A stretch of 61,057 bases of DNA from the NCBI GenBank assembly GCA_020848035.1, contig JADLAX010000009.1:1-61057 (forward strand), written 5' to 3'. The translations under genes and the position numbers were made by a program. Origin of the DNA: Anaerolineae bacterium. Its GTDB lineage: Bacteria; Chloroflexota; Anaerolineae; Promineifilales; Promineifilaceae. Every line of letters begins with the position of its first letter. Within the stretch, counting starts at the first letter, position 1. Shown one piece after another: positions 8,221 to 17,058 of the stretch. The notes beneath the pieces were generated by a model. That model ran no database searches. It had not been told where the DNA came from and worked only from the letters and a program-made list of their open reading frames with translations.

Positions 8221-11200
8221 CTAATCGTCCATTCCTTGTTCTTGCAGAATTAAAGCGACACTGGGTTCTACGTCCCGCAGGGAGTTCAGGCAGGTAAAGA
8301 GACTATACGCCTCCTCGGCAGGCTGCTTCAGCAAAGCCCGGGTTCGGCCATCTCTTTTACCGCTGTAGCCCAAAATCGCGCCGCCCATCACCGCTTCCGC
8401 CTGGCTGAGCCAGGCGTCCAGCCGCTGCTTCAGCATTTGCTGCACCAAATCTTCTACCCGGTTGCTCTCGGTCACCAGGGCGGCTCTGCGGCTAATCTGC
8501 TCAAGCGCCGCCTGGACATTGGCATGGCTGCGTTCAATTTGCCCGGCATTTCCATTGGGATTGAAATCCTCGCCCAAGAGGCGCACATAGGCGGCCATCA
8601 CGCCCGTCAGCCCGCGGTCCAGCGCCCGCGGCGAAAACGGGGTCACCGATAGCGCTTCCACCTGCTGGTAAAAGGTCGCGTGATAATGTTCAAACCGTTC
8701 GTAATGGCTTAAATCCCGTGGTCTGGCCCAGTTATAAACGGTGCAGACCAAACCGGGGAAACGCCGCCCGACGCGGCTGGTCGCCTGGATATACTCGGCG
8801 GTCGCTTTGGGTTGGCTGGCCACCACCATCAGGCCCAGACGGCTGACGTCCACTCCCACGGAAATCATGTTGGTGGCCAGGACAACGTCAAACGGCCGTA
8901 TCCCTTTCTTGGGATCGCTGTTGGGATCAAAGGAAACCTCCAGCCGGTCGAGAATCTCGGGAATTTCGGCGGCGCTTTTACGCGATGTTAACTCTTCGAC
9001 GCCCCACACCGCCCGTCGCGCCAGGCCGCGTTTATCCATTCGGTAAAGGCGGGTGCGCACGGCATCATCCACCACCCGTCGCATGCCGCCGAGCTCACGC
9101 ATCGAATTAAAGTAGCCGATGAGCGTCATCCAGGGATCGATCGCTTTGCCGTACTCATCGTACAGCGACTGGGCCGCCGATAAGTAGGCGACATAGGTGC
9201 GAATCAGGAGGGCCTTCAGGCGGGTGCCTGGAGCACACAGGCCCAAATAGAGGCGGCCCGGTGACTCATTGCTGGAATCTCGGCGGCGGGCAAAAAAGTT
9301 GTCCTCAGCGTCCAGACCGGCTGGCGGGAAAATTTTCACCTGGCGCAGGAACAAATTATGCACCTGGGTCTGGGCCCGGCGAATGGTGGCTGTGGAGGCG
9401 ATTACTTTGGGCCGGACTGTCTGCCCGTTCAGCTGCCAGGTGCACAGCTGATCGACGGCCGTTTCGTAGAGACCCACCAGCGTACCCAGCGGGCCACTAA
9501 TGAGGTGGAGCTCATCCTGAATAATAAGGTCTGGTGGCCGCAGGGGATCGATGGCCTGCGTCTGTACCGCCGGGAATCGTCCTTTTTGGGGATGTCGGTC
9601 AGCGTCTTCCAGCTCTGAGGAACGATACCCGTGGCGTGGGCAGTGGGCCGAGACGCGCCCAAAGAGCATCTGCGTTGCCCCTTTCCACGGCATCTGGGCA
9701 AATTTGTCAACCGTGGCAATGAGCAGCGTAGGCAGCAGCCGGTAAATCTCTTCGTCGACCACCACGATGGGCAGCCCCTCGTCCGGCGCCTGTTTGTAGC
9801 TGAAGGGGCAGCGTCCCAGCGGGTCGCTGCAATATTGAAACGTGCGCCCCCTGCCCTGGTTATAGGCTTCCACGCGGATGTTTTTGCCCGGATCGATTTT
9901 TGCGCCGCACCAGGGGCAGTTGGTGAGCTGATAAGGCGTACCCTTGCCGCTGCCATGTTTCCACTGGCCGGTGCCATGATCGCGCTTGATCGCCTCAGCG
10001 GCGTCCTTGGTCCAGTTGGGGGTGCTGCTCTGGCCAACCCATAGTCCTATGCGAAATGGTTCTGTGCCCCAGTTGGCCGGATCGTTGCGCCGGATCATCT
10101 CACAAGCGGCCATCAGCGTGGTGGCGCGCTGGAACTGCTGCAAGGTGAGCAGCCGCAGGGTGTAGCGCATCAGCACCGTCACCCCAGCCATGCCGGAGTA
10201 GCCTCCCACGCTTTTTTGCAGACGCCGGATGCCCATGGCAAAGGCAGCCACGCCTAAGTAGGCTTCTGTCTTCCCCCCACCCGTGGGAAACCAGAGGAGA
10301 TCAGCCAGCGCCTGGCTGGGATGGCTGCGCTCTTCGTGGGTGGGATCCGCCAGGCCCGGCAGATTGAGCAATACAAAGGCCAGCTGAAACGGCCGCCAGC
10401 TGCGGTTGTGTGGCACGTCAATGGCTTTGAAATCTGGGTTCTGCCCCTGCCGGTTTTGCGCCGCATAGAGGGAGCGGGTGCGCTGGTACCACATAGCCCG
10501 GTTGGCAAAACGAAACGCCTCTGCTACCTGAGGATCCTGGTCTATCAGGGCGATGCCTGCTTCAATGCGCCGCAGCGTCTCACGGCCGTTGGCCAAAGCT
10601 GTGGTTGCTTGGGTCTGGTAGCCGTTTAAATCTTTGCTGCTGCGAGCTTTTGTTTCCTGCTGCGTCAGCCACTCATCATAGGCGCGGGTGAGCGGCGACA
10701 GCAGGCTGGTAAAACCACCTGTTTCCCGCTCGGCCAATGTTTTCATGTCCAGGACGGTTTCATCCAGGAGGGGAATGTCTTCGGCCGTGGGCGGCTCCAT
10801 ACGCTCCACTTCGTAGCTGGGGATCACCTCAGTGCGAATTTCGGTAGCCCGTTCCCAGCTTAACCACGACTTCTCGGCATGGGTGGCCACACCGTGGCCG
10901 ACGGCGAATTCCACCTCGCGCCGGTAGAGCATTTGCATCACCCGGTCTTCCGCGTCCTGAGTGGTGAGACCATCTGGCAGCTGGCGTTTGATAAATATAG
11001 CGCCGCCGTGCGGCGCGTCAGCGGCGGCGGCTACGATGATCTCTGGCTGGAAGATCCAGGCCTCATCTTTGCGCAGCTCTGGCTCGCTCTGGGCATTGAC
11101 CAGAAACAGCGTGACCGTCCAGGCGCCGCCGCGCTGCCGGCACAGACCCCGCACATAGATTTCCTGGTTAGCCGGGTCCGGATAGAAGATTTTTAACTCC

Positions 11201-11655
11201 CCTGAACGCAGGGCAAGTTCCGTGGTGCCCTCTTTGGGCCAGCGCTGCCATACCAGGGACGGTTCGCCCTTCTCATTGGGCGGTGCCGTTTCGCTGTGAA
11301 CGCGTCTGTACTGTCCCCACTTGGCCGTGACGCGAATGACGTTCGCTTCCCCATCGACGGTAAACGTCAGGCCAATGGAAGATGGCAGCATGGAGGTTGT
11401 TTGGGGAACGGCCGTATCCGCCTGCCCATCCTGCCCATCGCTGGCGCCATCCACGGCAAGCGGATCTTCATCATCGGGAATGATGCTCTGCCCTTTAGGG
11501 GCCAACATGCCCACCACGTACCGACCGCGCACGTTACGTTCTTCAATTTCTTCCCGTTCTCCTCCGGCCGGGCCAAGTAAATCCTGGCGAACCAGGTCAT
11601 CCAGTCTGGCCCGCAGCTGCAGCGACGAGGGAATGTTGTCTGCTAATCTGTTCAT
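8221..11655 (-). CDS. drmA: DISARM helicase DrmA
   Basis: 1144 residues, superfamily 2 helicase. Walker A is LWFPTGGGKTEAYLG (about residue 457), motif II is IIQDELHLISGPLGT (DELH, about 713), and the C-terminal helicase part holds ATNMISVGVDVSRLG and EYIQATSRVGRRFPG. A Cys cluster between the two (NCPWCGAKI, then YCSDPLGRCPF) looks like a zinc module inserted in the first RecA lobe. The long N-terminal 450 residues are typical of DrmA. It is the core DISARM enzyme and lies directly upstream of drmB and drmC. It begins 16 bases after the DUF262 gene ends. Confidence 0.95.
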   Translation of the reverse strand: MNRLADNIPSSLQLRARLDDLVRQDLLGPAGGEREEIEERNVRGRYVVGMLAPKGQSIIPDDEDPLAVDGASDGQDGQADTAVPQTTSMLPSSIGLTFTVDGEANVIRVTAKWGQYRRVHSETAPPNEKGEPSLVWQRWPKEGTTELALRSGELKIFYPDPANQEIYVRGLCRQRGGAWTVTLFLVNAQSEPELRKDEAWIFQPEIIVAAAADAPHGGAIFIKRQLPDGLTTQDAEDRVMQMLYRREVEFAVGHGVATHAEKSWLSWERATEIRTEVIPSYEVERMEPPTAEDIPLLDETVLDMKTLAERETGGFTSLLSPLTRAYDEWLTQQETKARSSKDLNGYQTQATTALANGRETLRRIEAGIALIDQDPQVAEAFRFANRAMWYQRTRSLYAAQNRQGQNPDFKAIDVPHNRSWRPFQLAFVLLNLPGLADPTHEERSHPSQALADLLWFPTGGGKTEAYLGVAAFAMGIRRLQKSVGGYSGMAGVTVLMRYTLRLLTLQQFQRATTLMAACEMIRRNDPANWGTEPFRIGLWVGQSSTPNWTKDAAEAIKRDHGTGQWKHGSGKGTPYQLTNCPWCGAKIDPGKNIRVEAYNQGRGRTFQYCSDPLGRCPFSYKQAPDEGLPIVVVDEEIYRLLPTLLIATVDKFAQMPWKGATQMLFGRVSAHCPRHGYRSSELEDADRHPQKGRFPAVQTQAIDPLRPPDLIIQDELHLISGPLGTLVGLYETAVDQLCTWQLNGQTVRPKVIASTATIRRAQTQVHNLFLRQVKIFPPAGLDAEDNFFARRRDSSNESPGRLYLGLCAPGTRLKALLIRTYVAYLSAAQSLYDEYGKAIDPWMTLIGYFNSMRELGGMRRVVDDAVRTRLYRMDKRGLARRAVWGVEELTSRKSAAEIPEILDRLEVSFDPNSDPKKGIRPFDVVLATNMISVGVDVSRLGLMVVASQPKATAEYIQATSRVGRRFPGLVCTVYNWARPRDLSHYERFEHYHATFYQQVEALSVTPFSPRALDRGLTGVMAAYVRLLGEDFNPNGNAGQIERSHANVQAALEQISRRAALVTESNRVEDLVQQMLKQRLDAWLSQAEAVMGGAILGYSGKRDGRTRALLKQPAEEAYSLFTCLNSLRDVEPSVALILQEQGMDD

Positions 11656-11671
11656 TGATTTCCTGTCTTAA

Positions 11672-13876
11672 CTACGCGACCATCTCGTGGAGCCAGGTGG
11701 GGTTCAGTTCTTCGAGAATTGTACGCGTTTCCGGACGCAGCGCATAGCGCCACTGGTTGCCTGGTGCCGGTTCAATAAAGAGCAACATGCCGATGCCTGG
11801 TTTGGTGGCCTGGCCGTATCCACCCGTGTTGTTTACCCGTCGGCCGAGAGCACCTAAAACGCCGACTAAATCTTGCCGGTCACGTCGCCCCATGATTTGC
11901 ACCAGCTCATCATTGGTCAAACCGCCCTCCCCGGCGTCATACAGTGCCTTAAAGAGCTGCTGCTGCCCACGGGGCACGGTGCGGCGGGTAAAGACCTCTT
12001 TGATGTCGCCGTTGGCCAGCCCATCTAAATCCGGTTCATCTTCGGCGGGCATGTCGGGCTTGTCCACATGCCATCTGGCCAGAGCCCAGGTTTTAATCTG
12101 TTCCCGCCGACTATTTAGGGCTGCCAGGTTCCAGTCCTCTAACTTGGCCAGCTCTCTTTCCATCAGAAAAACCGATTCTTCATAAAAATCTCGCTTGCCC
12201 TTTACCTTGCCCTGACCCAAAAACGGCCGGTTGCCCAGTTCGGTGTTGGTGTAGGTTAACGTCAGGTTGCCCACATCGTGGAGCCAGCGCGCATATTCCT
12301 TACGGGGAAAACGCTGCTGCCAATAGCGCTTTTGGTCGGGTGTCTGGGGCAAAATATGCTCAACGCTGTCTGTCTTGCGGGCAACCTCTTCATAAGGCAT
12401 CTTCACCGGCACCCCTTTAAGCTCAGCCAGGTGACTTTCATATTCATACAAAAAATATTTCAAGCCTGCCCACTGATACCAGTTGGCGCTTTCTTCATCA
12501 AAAGCGGCGGCAAACTGGCTGTCTGGGGCATAGTTGAGGATAAGCTGAGCCAGCCTGTTCTGGACATTCTCTAGACTTATTTGCCGCAGAAAAACCTGGT
12601 GCCCCAGCCGGAAAAGACGCGTCTGGCCTGCGTTTGAACGCAGCCGCAGCCAACGATAAACGCGGAAGGCATATTTTTCACACAGCTGCACCACCGCGCC
12701 ATAACTTTCGGCATCGTTCGGGTATTGAATCCGCAACGCCATTAACAGCGGCAGGAAGCTGGCCAGAGAACCAAGACGTGCCAGTTTGGCGGCCTCTTGG
12801 ATAAGTCGTCTTTGCCCAGTGTGCCCCTGAAAATTGTGAAAGGCGCCAGGGCGATTCGGCCGTAAGATGTCGCAGTAGGCGGTGGCCACGTCGAAGAGGG
12901 TATTCAGATAGTGGTGCAGATGCTCCAAGAGGCGTTCATGCTGTTGTTCGTACTGTTTTAAACTGAACCGTGTTTTAATGGAGCGGCTGCCTAACCAGTT
13001 AGCGGTTTGCGGATCATAGGCCATTAGCCAATGGGCCCGCAGCAGCTGGTCTTCGTTCTCCTGGCTTCCCAGACCAGCGCTCATCAGGCTTTCGAAAATA
13101 TGTTTCCAGGTATGATTGATGCTTTCGACCAAGGTGTGCTCGGCGGGTAAATGCAGCTTGCCGGCCAGATAAAGCAGATAATTTTTGACCTTTTCCAGCT
13201 CTGTGATGGGCTTGCCCCGGTTGTTCATGGTTTCAAAAATAATGCCGGCATCCGCCTCTCGCTTGACGATGTAAACCATGAGTGTCAGGTCCTGAATCAG
13301 TTTGAAATACAAAGACACCAGCCACTCGCCGAATGCTGCTCCTAGCGCTGCCTGCCGCTCTTCTAAATAACCTGTAAAGTACGTTTTTGCTTGTAAGAGC
13401 CGCTCATGGGAACGAATGGTTGCTCCACCAATGTGTGATCCCTGCCCCAGAATGACCTGGTTAAAATAGGTCTGACTGTCTTCATTCAGGGTGAGTTTGA
13501 GCAGCGGCCGTTTGTTGCGGTCGCGACCAACCAGGTACTGCTGCTGCAAATTGTTTACTAAATCTTTAGCTTCCTCTTGTGTTTGCAGGTACCCACTGAT
13601 AACTTGCAGCAAAATGACGATGGTGGTCAGGCGCTGCTGGCCATCGACAATGTCGTAGGCCAGATAAGACGTTCCGTTCCGGTCCATAATTTTATTTTCG
13701 CTGCGGAGATGGAGAATCAATGTCCCCAAAAAATGGGTCCGGTTTGGCTCCAGCAGTTCCAGGTCTTCCATAAATTCCTGGCACTGCGTTTGTTCCCAGG
13801 CATAACCACGCTGGTAATCTGGCACGAAAAACAGCTTTTCAGAAAAGACTTGAGTGATGGTGTACAGGTTTTCCAT
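11672..13876 (-). CDS. GmrSD-like DUF262/DUF1524 nuclease
   Basis: 734 residues. The N-terminal DUF262 part has PDYQRGYAWEQ (about residues 19-29), DIVDGQQRLTT (DGQQR at 78-82, nucleotide binding) and FETMNNRGKPITELEK. The DUF1524 part has the HNH-type signature DSVEHILPQTP (about residue 503) followed by LHDVGNLTLTYTN. A C-terminal addition of about 120 residues (from EVFTRRTVPRG) looks like a winged-helix module and is not part of standard GmrSD. Relatives are type IV restriction or phage-defence enzymes, some sensing modified DNA. It lies inside the DISARM operon between the PD-(D/E)XK gene and drmA, on the same strand, so it is probably co-expressed. Confidence 0.85.
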   Translation of the reverse strand: MENLYTITQVFSEKLFFVPDYQRGYAWEQTQCQEFMEDLELLEPNRTHFLGTLILHLRSENKIMDRNGTSYLAYDIVDGQQRLTTIVILLQVISGYLQTQEEAKDLVNNLQQQYLVGRDRNKRPLLKLTLNEDSQTYFNQVILGQGSHIGGATIRSHERLLQAKTYFTGYLEERQAALGAAFGEWLVSLYFKLIQDLTLMVYIVKREADAGIIFETMNNRGKPITELEKVKNYLLYLAGKLHLPAEHTLVESINHTWKHIFESLMSAGLGSQENEDQLLRAHWLMAYDPQTANWLGSRSIKTRFSLKQYEQQHERLLEHLHHYLNTLFDVATAYCDILRPNRPGAFHNFQGHTGQRRLIQEAAKLARLGSLASFLPLLMALRIQYPNDAESYGAVVQLCEKYAFRVYRWLRLRSNAGQTRLFRLGHQVFLRQISLENVQNRLAQLILNYAPDSQFAAAFDEESANWYQWAGLKYFLYEYESHLAELKGVPVKMPYEEVARKTDSVEHILPQTPDQKRYWQQRFPRKEYARWLHDVGNLTLTYTNTELGNRPFLGQGKVKGKRDFYEESVFLMERELAKLEDWNLAALNSRREQIKTWALARWHVDKPDMPAEDEPDLDGLANGDIKEVFTRRTVPRGQQQLFKALYDAGEGGLTNDELVQIMGRRDRQDLVGVLGALGRRVNNTGGYGQATKPGIGMLLFIEPAPGNQWRYALRPETRTILEELNPTWLHEMVA

Positions 13877-13946
13877 TTTGAGCCTCTCCTCTTGTTTATC
13901 CCCTTATACGTCAGCCGTTTAGCCTACAAGTGTCCTGGTAAAAAGG

Positions 13947-14990
13947 TTAAAGCTCTTCGACGACTTCGCCTGGTGGCAGCTGTGCCAACAACGTCTGTAC
14001 AAATGGGCGATACTCATCCAAAACCCGGTAATGGTTTTTTTGATCTCCTTCTGCTCCATCAGACTCAAAAGTAATGACCTGGCGCAAATGAGAGCGTCCC
14101 TTTTTGGTCAGCAATTGAGAAATCCCGCTCAAGTACCGGCCTGTTTGGCCAATATCGCTGCCGATCCCGGCGGCATACAGCTTTCCCTTTATTTCCTCCC
14201 GGTCAAAGGCGCGCCTTTCGCTGAGCAAAATGCGGACAAATTCGATAAAACGTGGTGTCAGGGCGCTTTGCCTGTTTAAGGTGTGTAACCATTTGCTGGC
14301 CAGCTCATCCTGATCGAACTCCCCAACTTCCATAGAGAAAGTACCGCGAATGCCACGCTTCACTTCCTTTTGTTTTGCTTCCTTGCGTTCAATGTAATCT
14401 TTGGCTTCCGGTAGCGGGATAATGATTTCCGGGTTAACAAACAAGCGGCCCCCTGTATCGGTATATGCCTGCAGGCGTACACACTTGATATCCAATCCAT
14501 ATTCGCGCAGCCAGAGCACGGCCGAAGCCACGTCGGAGTGGAACTGCTGCGCCACGAGGATGAGGCGCTGCTTCTGGTTTAGCTCTTCTAAATCTGTTAG
14601 GAGGAAGGCCTCAATCTGTTCCTGGGCGTCGTCCAGATCTTCGCTGCGGTAATCGGCCAGGAGCGCAAAAATATCTTCGGCCAGGAAGCTGGAGCAGTAT
14701 GAAGCGTATTTGATGGCCTGCCACTCGACATCCCGGCCCGAGCTTTCCCGCTTGAGTTCGATAATGACCAGATTGGCGTGCCGGTCGATTGCCAGTAAAT
14801 CCAGGCGAATACCGGAGGGTAAAAACAGTTCTTTGGCAATGACCAGCAAATCTTCACCCAGAATGGCAGGCGTTTTGGCCACCCATTCCTGGATATCAAA
14901 CCGCTCGCGCAATCTTAAATAGGTAAACGACTGTTCTTGAAGGGGAATTAATTCTTTTGCCTCAATATCCACATGGTACATTGTTTTCAC
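13947..14990 (-). CDS. PD-(D/E)XK nuclease, NucS/DUF91-like
   Basis: 347 residues. The nuclease core is visible as IRLDLLAIDRHANLVIIELKR (Asp64, Glu78-Leu-Lys80), followed by a conserved Gln-containing helix (VEWQAIKYASY). This is the layout of NucS/EndoMS-type and DUF91 nucleases. The C-terminal 130 residues are unassigned; they contain LLTKKGRSHLRQVITFESD. It ends 70 bases before the DUF262 gene and starts five bases after the Fic gene, so the three behave as a block. It probably cleaves DNA. Which DNA it recognises is not visible. Confidence 0.75.
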   Translation of the reverse strand: MKTMYHVDIEAKELIPLQEQSFTYLRLRERFDIQEWVAKTPAILGEDLLVIAKELFLPSGIRLDLLAIDRHANLVIIELKRESSGRDVEWQAIKYASYCSSFLAEDIFALLADYRSEDLDDAQEQIEAFLLTDLEELNQKQRLILVAQQFHSDVASAVLWLREYGLDIKCVRLQAYTDTGGRLFVNPEIIIPLPEAKDYIERKEAKQKEVKRGIRGTFSMEVGEFDQDELASKWLHTLNRQSALTPRFIEFVRILLSERRAFDREEIKGKLYAAGIGSDIGQTGRYLSGISQLLTKKGRSHLRQVITFESDGAEGDQKNHYRVLDEYRPFVQTLLAQLPPGEVVEEL

Positions 14991-14995
14991 CTTCG

Positions 14996-16030
14996 TTATT
15001 GGTTGTCTGGCCGGTGATAGTGTGTGCTGCGCCCCCTGCCCTGGCGCTCAATTAGACCCAGTTCAATCAGCTTGTTGAAATCTGCGGTACGGGTTGCTTT
15101 GGCCCGATCGGTTAATATCGCATAATCTTTGTCGGTGATGAAGCCGTGCTGGTCGATGTAGTCTAGAATCTGCTGATGATAGGCGTGCAGCCTCGTAGCT
15201 GGTGTGAGCTGCGTCAGGCCCAACTGTTTTTGCACACGCAACAGTTCATCTAAAATGCCTTCGGCAAAATAAACCAGCCAGGGCGTAAAATCCAGATCAG
15301 GCGCCAGCTCGTAGTAGTCGCCAAACAGCCCAACATGCTGAAAGTAGCGCGTGACGTTTTTGTTGTAGTAATTCTCAAAGCTAAACAGGTTGAAGGTATT
15401 TAAACCTAAACCAGCTAGCAGCAGCTTGGTGGCCAGGCGCGTGGTACGGCCGTTGCCGTCCACAAATGGGTGAATCGCGACCATTTGTTTGTGGAAAAGC
15501 CCCGCCAGCAGCAGGGGATCTAGAACACCTCGGTTTGCCTGAACAAAGGCAATTAAGGCGGTCATCAGTTCCGGCACATCTTCATAATTGGGGGGAAGGT
15601 AAACCACTTCCTGAGTACGCGGCTCATAAACCACCACGGCTTCCCGACGCCACTGCCCCAAATGATGATCAGGCAGCAGCTCCGCCATAATCCCGGCTTG
15701 AATCTGGTGCAGCAGTTCGGCCGTAAACGGCACATCGAGTTTTTGGTTTAGATCACTGAGAACACGATTGTAGTTAACGACCTCTTGCTCGCTTTGCCGC
15801 AGTTTTGCCGGTTGTTGTTTGAGCAGTCGCTTGACTTCAGTTAGCGGCAGAGGATTACCCTCGATGCTGGTCGAAGCATAAGTAGAAACCGCCCGCGCTT
15901 CGGCTTGCATTTCCATTAAAACAATGTCGGGAACTGCTCGCTGGTTGAGATCATACACCAACACCGTGATCTGTTTGATCATTTCCAGTAAGGGAGGTGT
16001 GATGCTGTATACGGGAGAAAACGAATTCAT
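14996..16030 (-). CDS. Fic-family AMP-transferase
   Basis: 344 residues. The active-site motif is complete, HPFVDGNGRTTR at residues 187-198. An N-terminal inhibitory helix motif, STSIEGN (residues 53-59), marks a class II, self-inhibited Fic. The C-terminal 65 residues form a winged helix (ILDYIDQHGFITDKDYAILT). Such proteins add AMP or another nucleotide part to target proteins and are often toxins or regulators. Five bases separate it from the nuclease gene, and about 90 from the gene upstream. In this place it may act as a trigger or controller for the neighbouring nucleases; that is inference. Confidence 0.9.
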   Translation of the reverse strand: MNSFSPVYSITPPLLEMIKQITVLVYDLNQRAVPDIVLMEMQAEARAVSTYASTSIEGNPLPLTEVKRLLKQQPAKLRQSEQEVVNYNRVLSDLNQKLDVPFTAELLHQIQAGIMAELLPDHHLGQWRREAVVVYEPRTQEVVYLPPNYEDVPELMTALIAFVQANRGVLDPLLLAGLFHKQMVAIHPFVDGNGRTTRLATKLLLAGLGLNTFNLFSFENYYNKNVTRYFQHVGLFGDYYELAPDLDFTPWLVYFAEGILDELLRVQKQLGLTQLTPATRLHAYHQQILDYIDQHGFITDKDYAILTDRAKATRTADFNKLIELGLIERQGRGRSTHYHRPDNQ

Positions 16031-16120
16031 CGCCTAATTATAGCCTATTTTTAGCCGATTTAAGAGGTTGGCCCAGTTGTCATCTGGGCCACAAACGGCC
16101 CATAATTTCTCTTTCTCATT

Positions 16121-16975
16121 TTAGCAGTTGTCCCCGGTATCAGATTCGTATTCCCCTTGCGGCGTAATAGAAATGTTGTGACGTTTCCCTCCCACCAGAC
16201 GGTAGCCTTCTATTACAAAATTTTCTTGGACCTTACATACTTGATCGATTGGCCACAGCGCAATTTTTCGAAAGGTCGCTGGTTCTTCTGGCAAGTCTAA
16301 CACTTTTCGCTCTCTGCTGATGTTAAACATGCTCAGAATTCCAGAAATCGCTGCATTGAACATAAACGTGTCTCCATTGTTAAATAGAAGAATGCCACCT
16401 GCATTTAAGAATTCACGCAGTTCATGACGATGTTTTGGAAGCCGATGCTCTGAGCGGTGAGGTCTATCTCGTTCATTCTTATTATCGTTGGCATAATTTT
16501 CATACGCTTCTCGCCTTACAATCACACCTTCCTGATAAAGTTCCCGATATCTGCTTGATGAGCCAACTGATGGATCCTTGAAATTCGTGAGCTGAAACAA
16601 TTCAGGGATGTAATATCCATCAACATACTCATATGCTGTGAAATGTATGCCTATGCCAGCCTCAAGTGGCCTGCCGAATCTCATCCTAGAAAGAGAATTG
16701 TTCAGCTGGTCTTTGATATAGGCTGCAAATTCTTCTGGAGATGAGAATTGATTCGCTTTTGCTGTTTTCCTATGTAACCAGTCAATCGTCCATTGATTTT
16801 CAATCTTTCCCAATCCCCAACATGACATAGCACCACGCCAAGGACGTACGCACACTACCTTAGATTTTTCTCTCTCCAGTACTTCGCGCTTTCCATCATT
16901 TGACTTGACTGTAATTAATGAATCAGTTGCGTGAGCCGTACATACCTTGCTAATCACAGTTGTAATAACAGTCAT
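16121..16975 (-). CDS. possible Ntn-hydrolase (proteasome-like fold)
   Basis: 284 residues. The N-terminus reads TVITTVISKVCTAHATDSLITV, then KVVCVRPWRGAMSCWGLGKI. This recalls the strand order of HslV and proteasome beta subunits, with an early Thr, a conserved Asp (about 18) and a Gly-rich strand. I see no other family. The rest is unassigned and includes a charged segment (NENDKNERDRPHRSEHRL type) and a hydrophobic helix near SGILSMFNI. The gene is more AT-rich than its neighbours and has no ACGGCCGT. It is spaced by about 80 bases on both sides, looser than the rest of the operon, so it may be a later arrival. Confidence 0.5.
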   Translation of the reverse strand: MTVITTVISKVCTAHATDSLITVKSNDGKREVLEREKSKVVCVRPWRGAMSCWGLGKIENQWTIDWLHRKTAKANQFSSPEEFAAYIKDQLNNSLSRMRFGRPLEAGIGIHFTAYEYVDGYYIPELFQLTNFKDPSVGSSSRYRELYQEGVIVRREAYENYANDNKNERDRPHRSEHRLPKHRHELREFLNAGGILLFNNGDTFMFNAAISGILSMFNISRERKVLDLPEEPATFRKIALWPIDQVCKVQENFVIEGYRLVGGKRHNISITPQGEYESDTGDNC

Positions 16976-17058
16976 ACTAAAAAATTTCCCGTCGCACCCT
17001 ACTTTATTACCTACAAACGTCCCAAAACGTTAAAAATATGATTCAGTCTACGCTCTCG

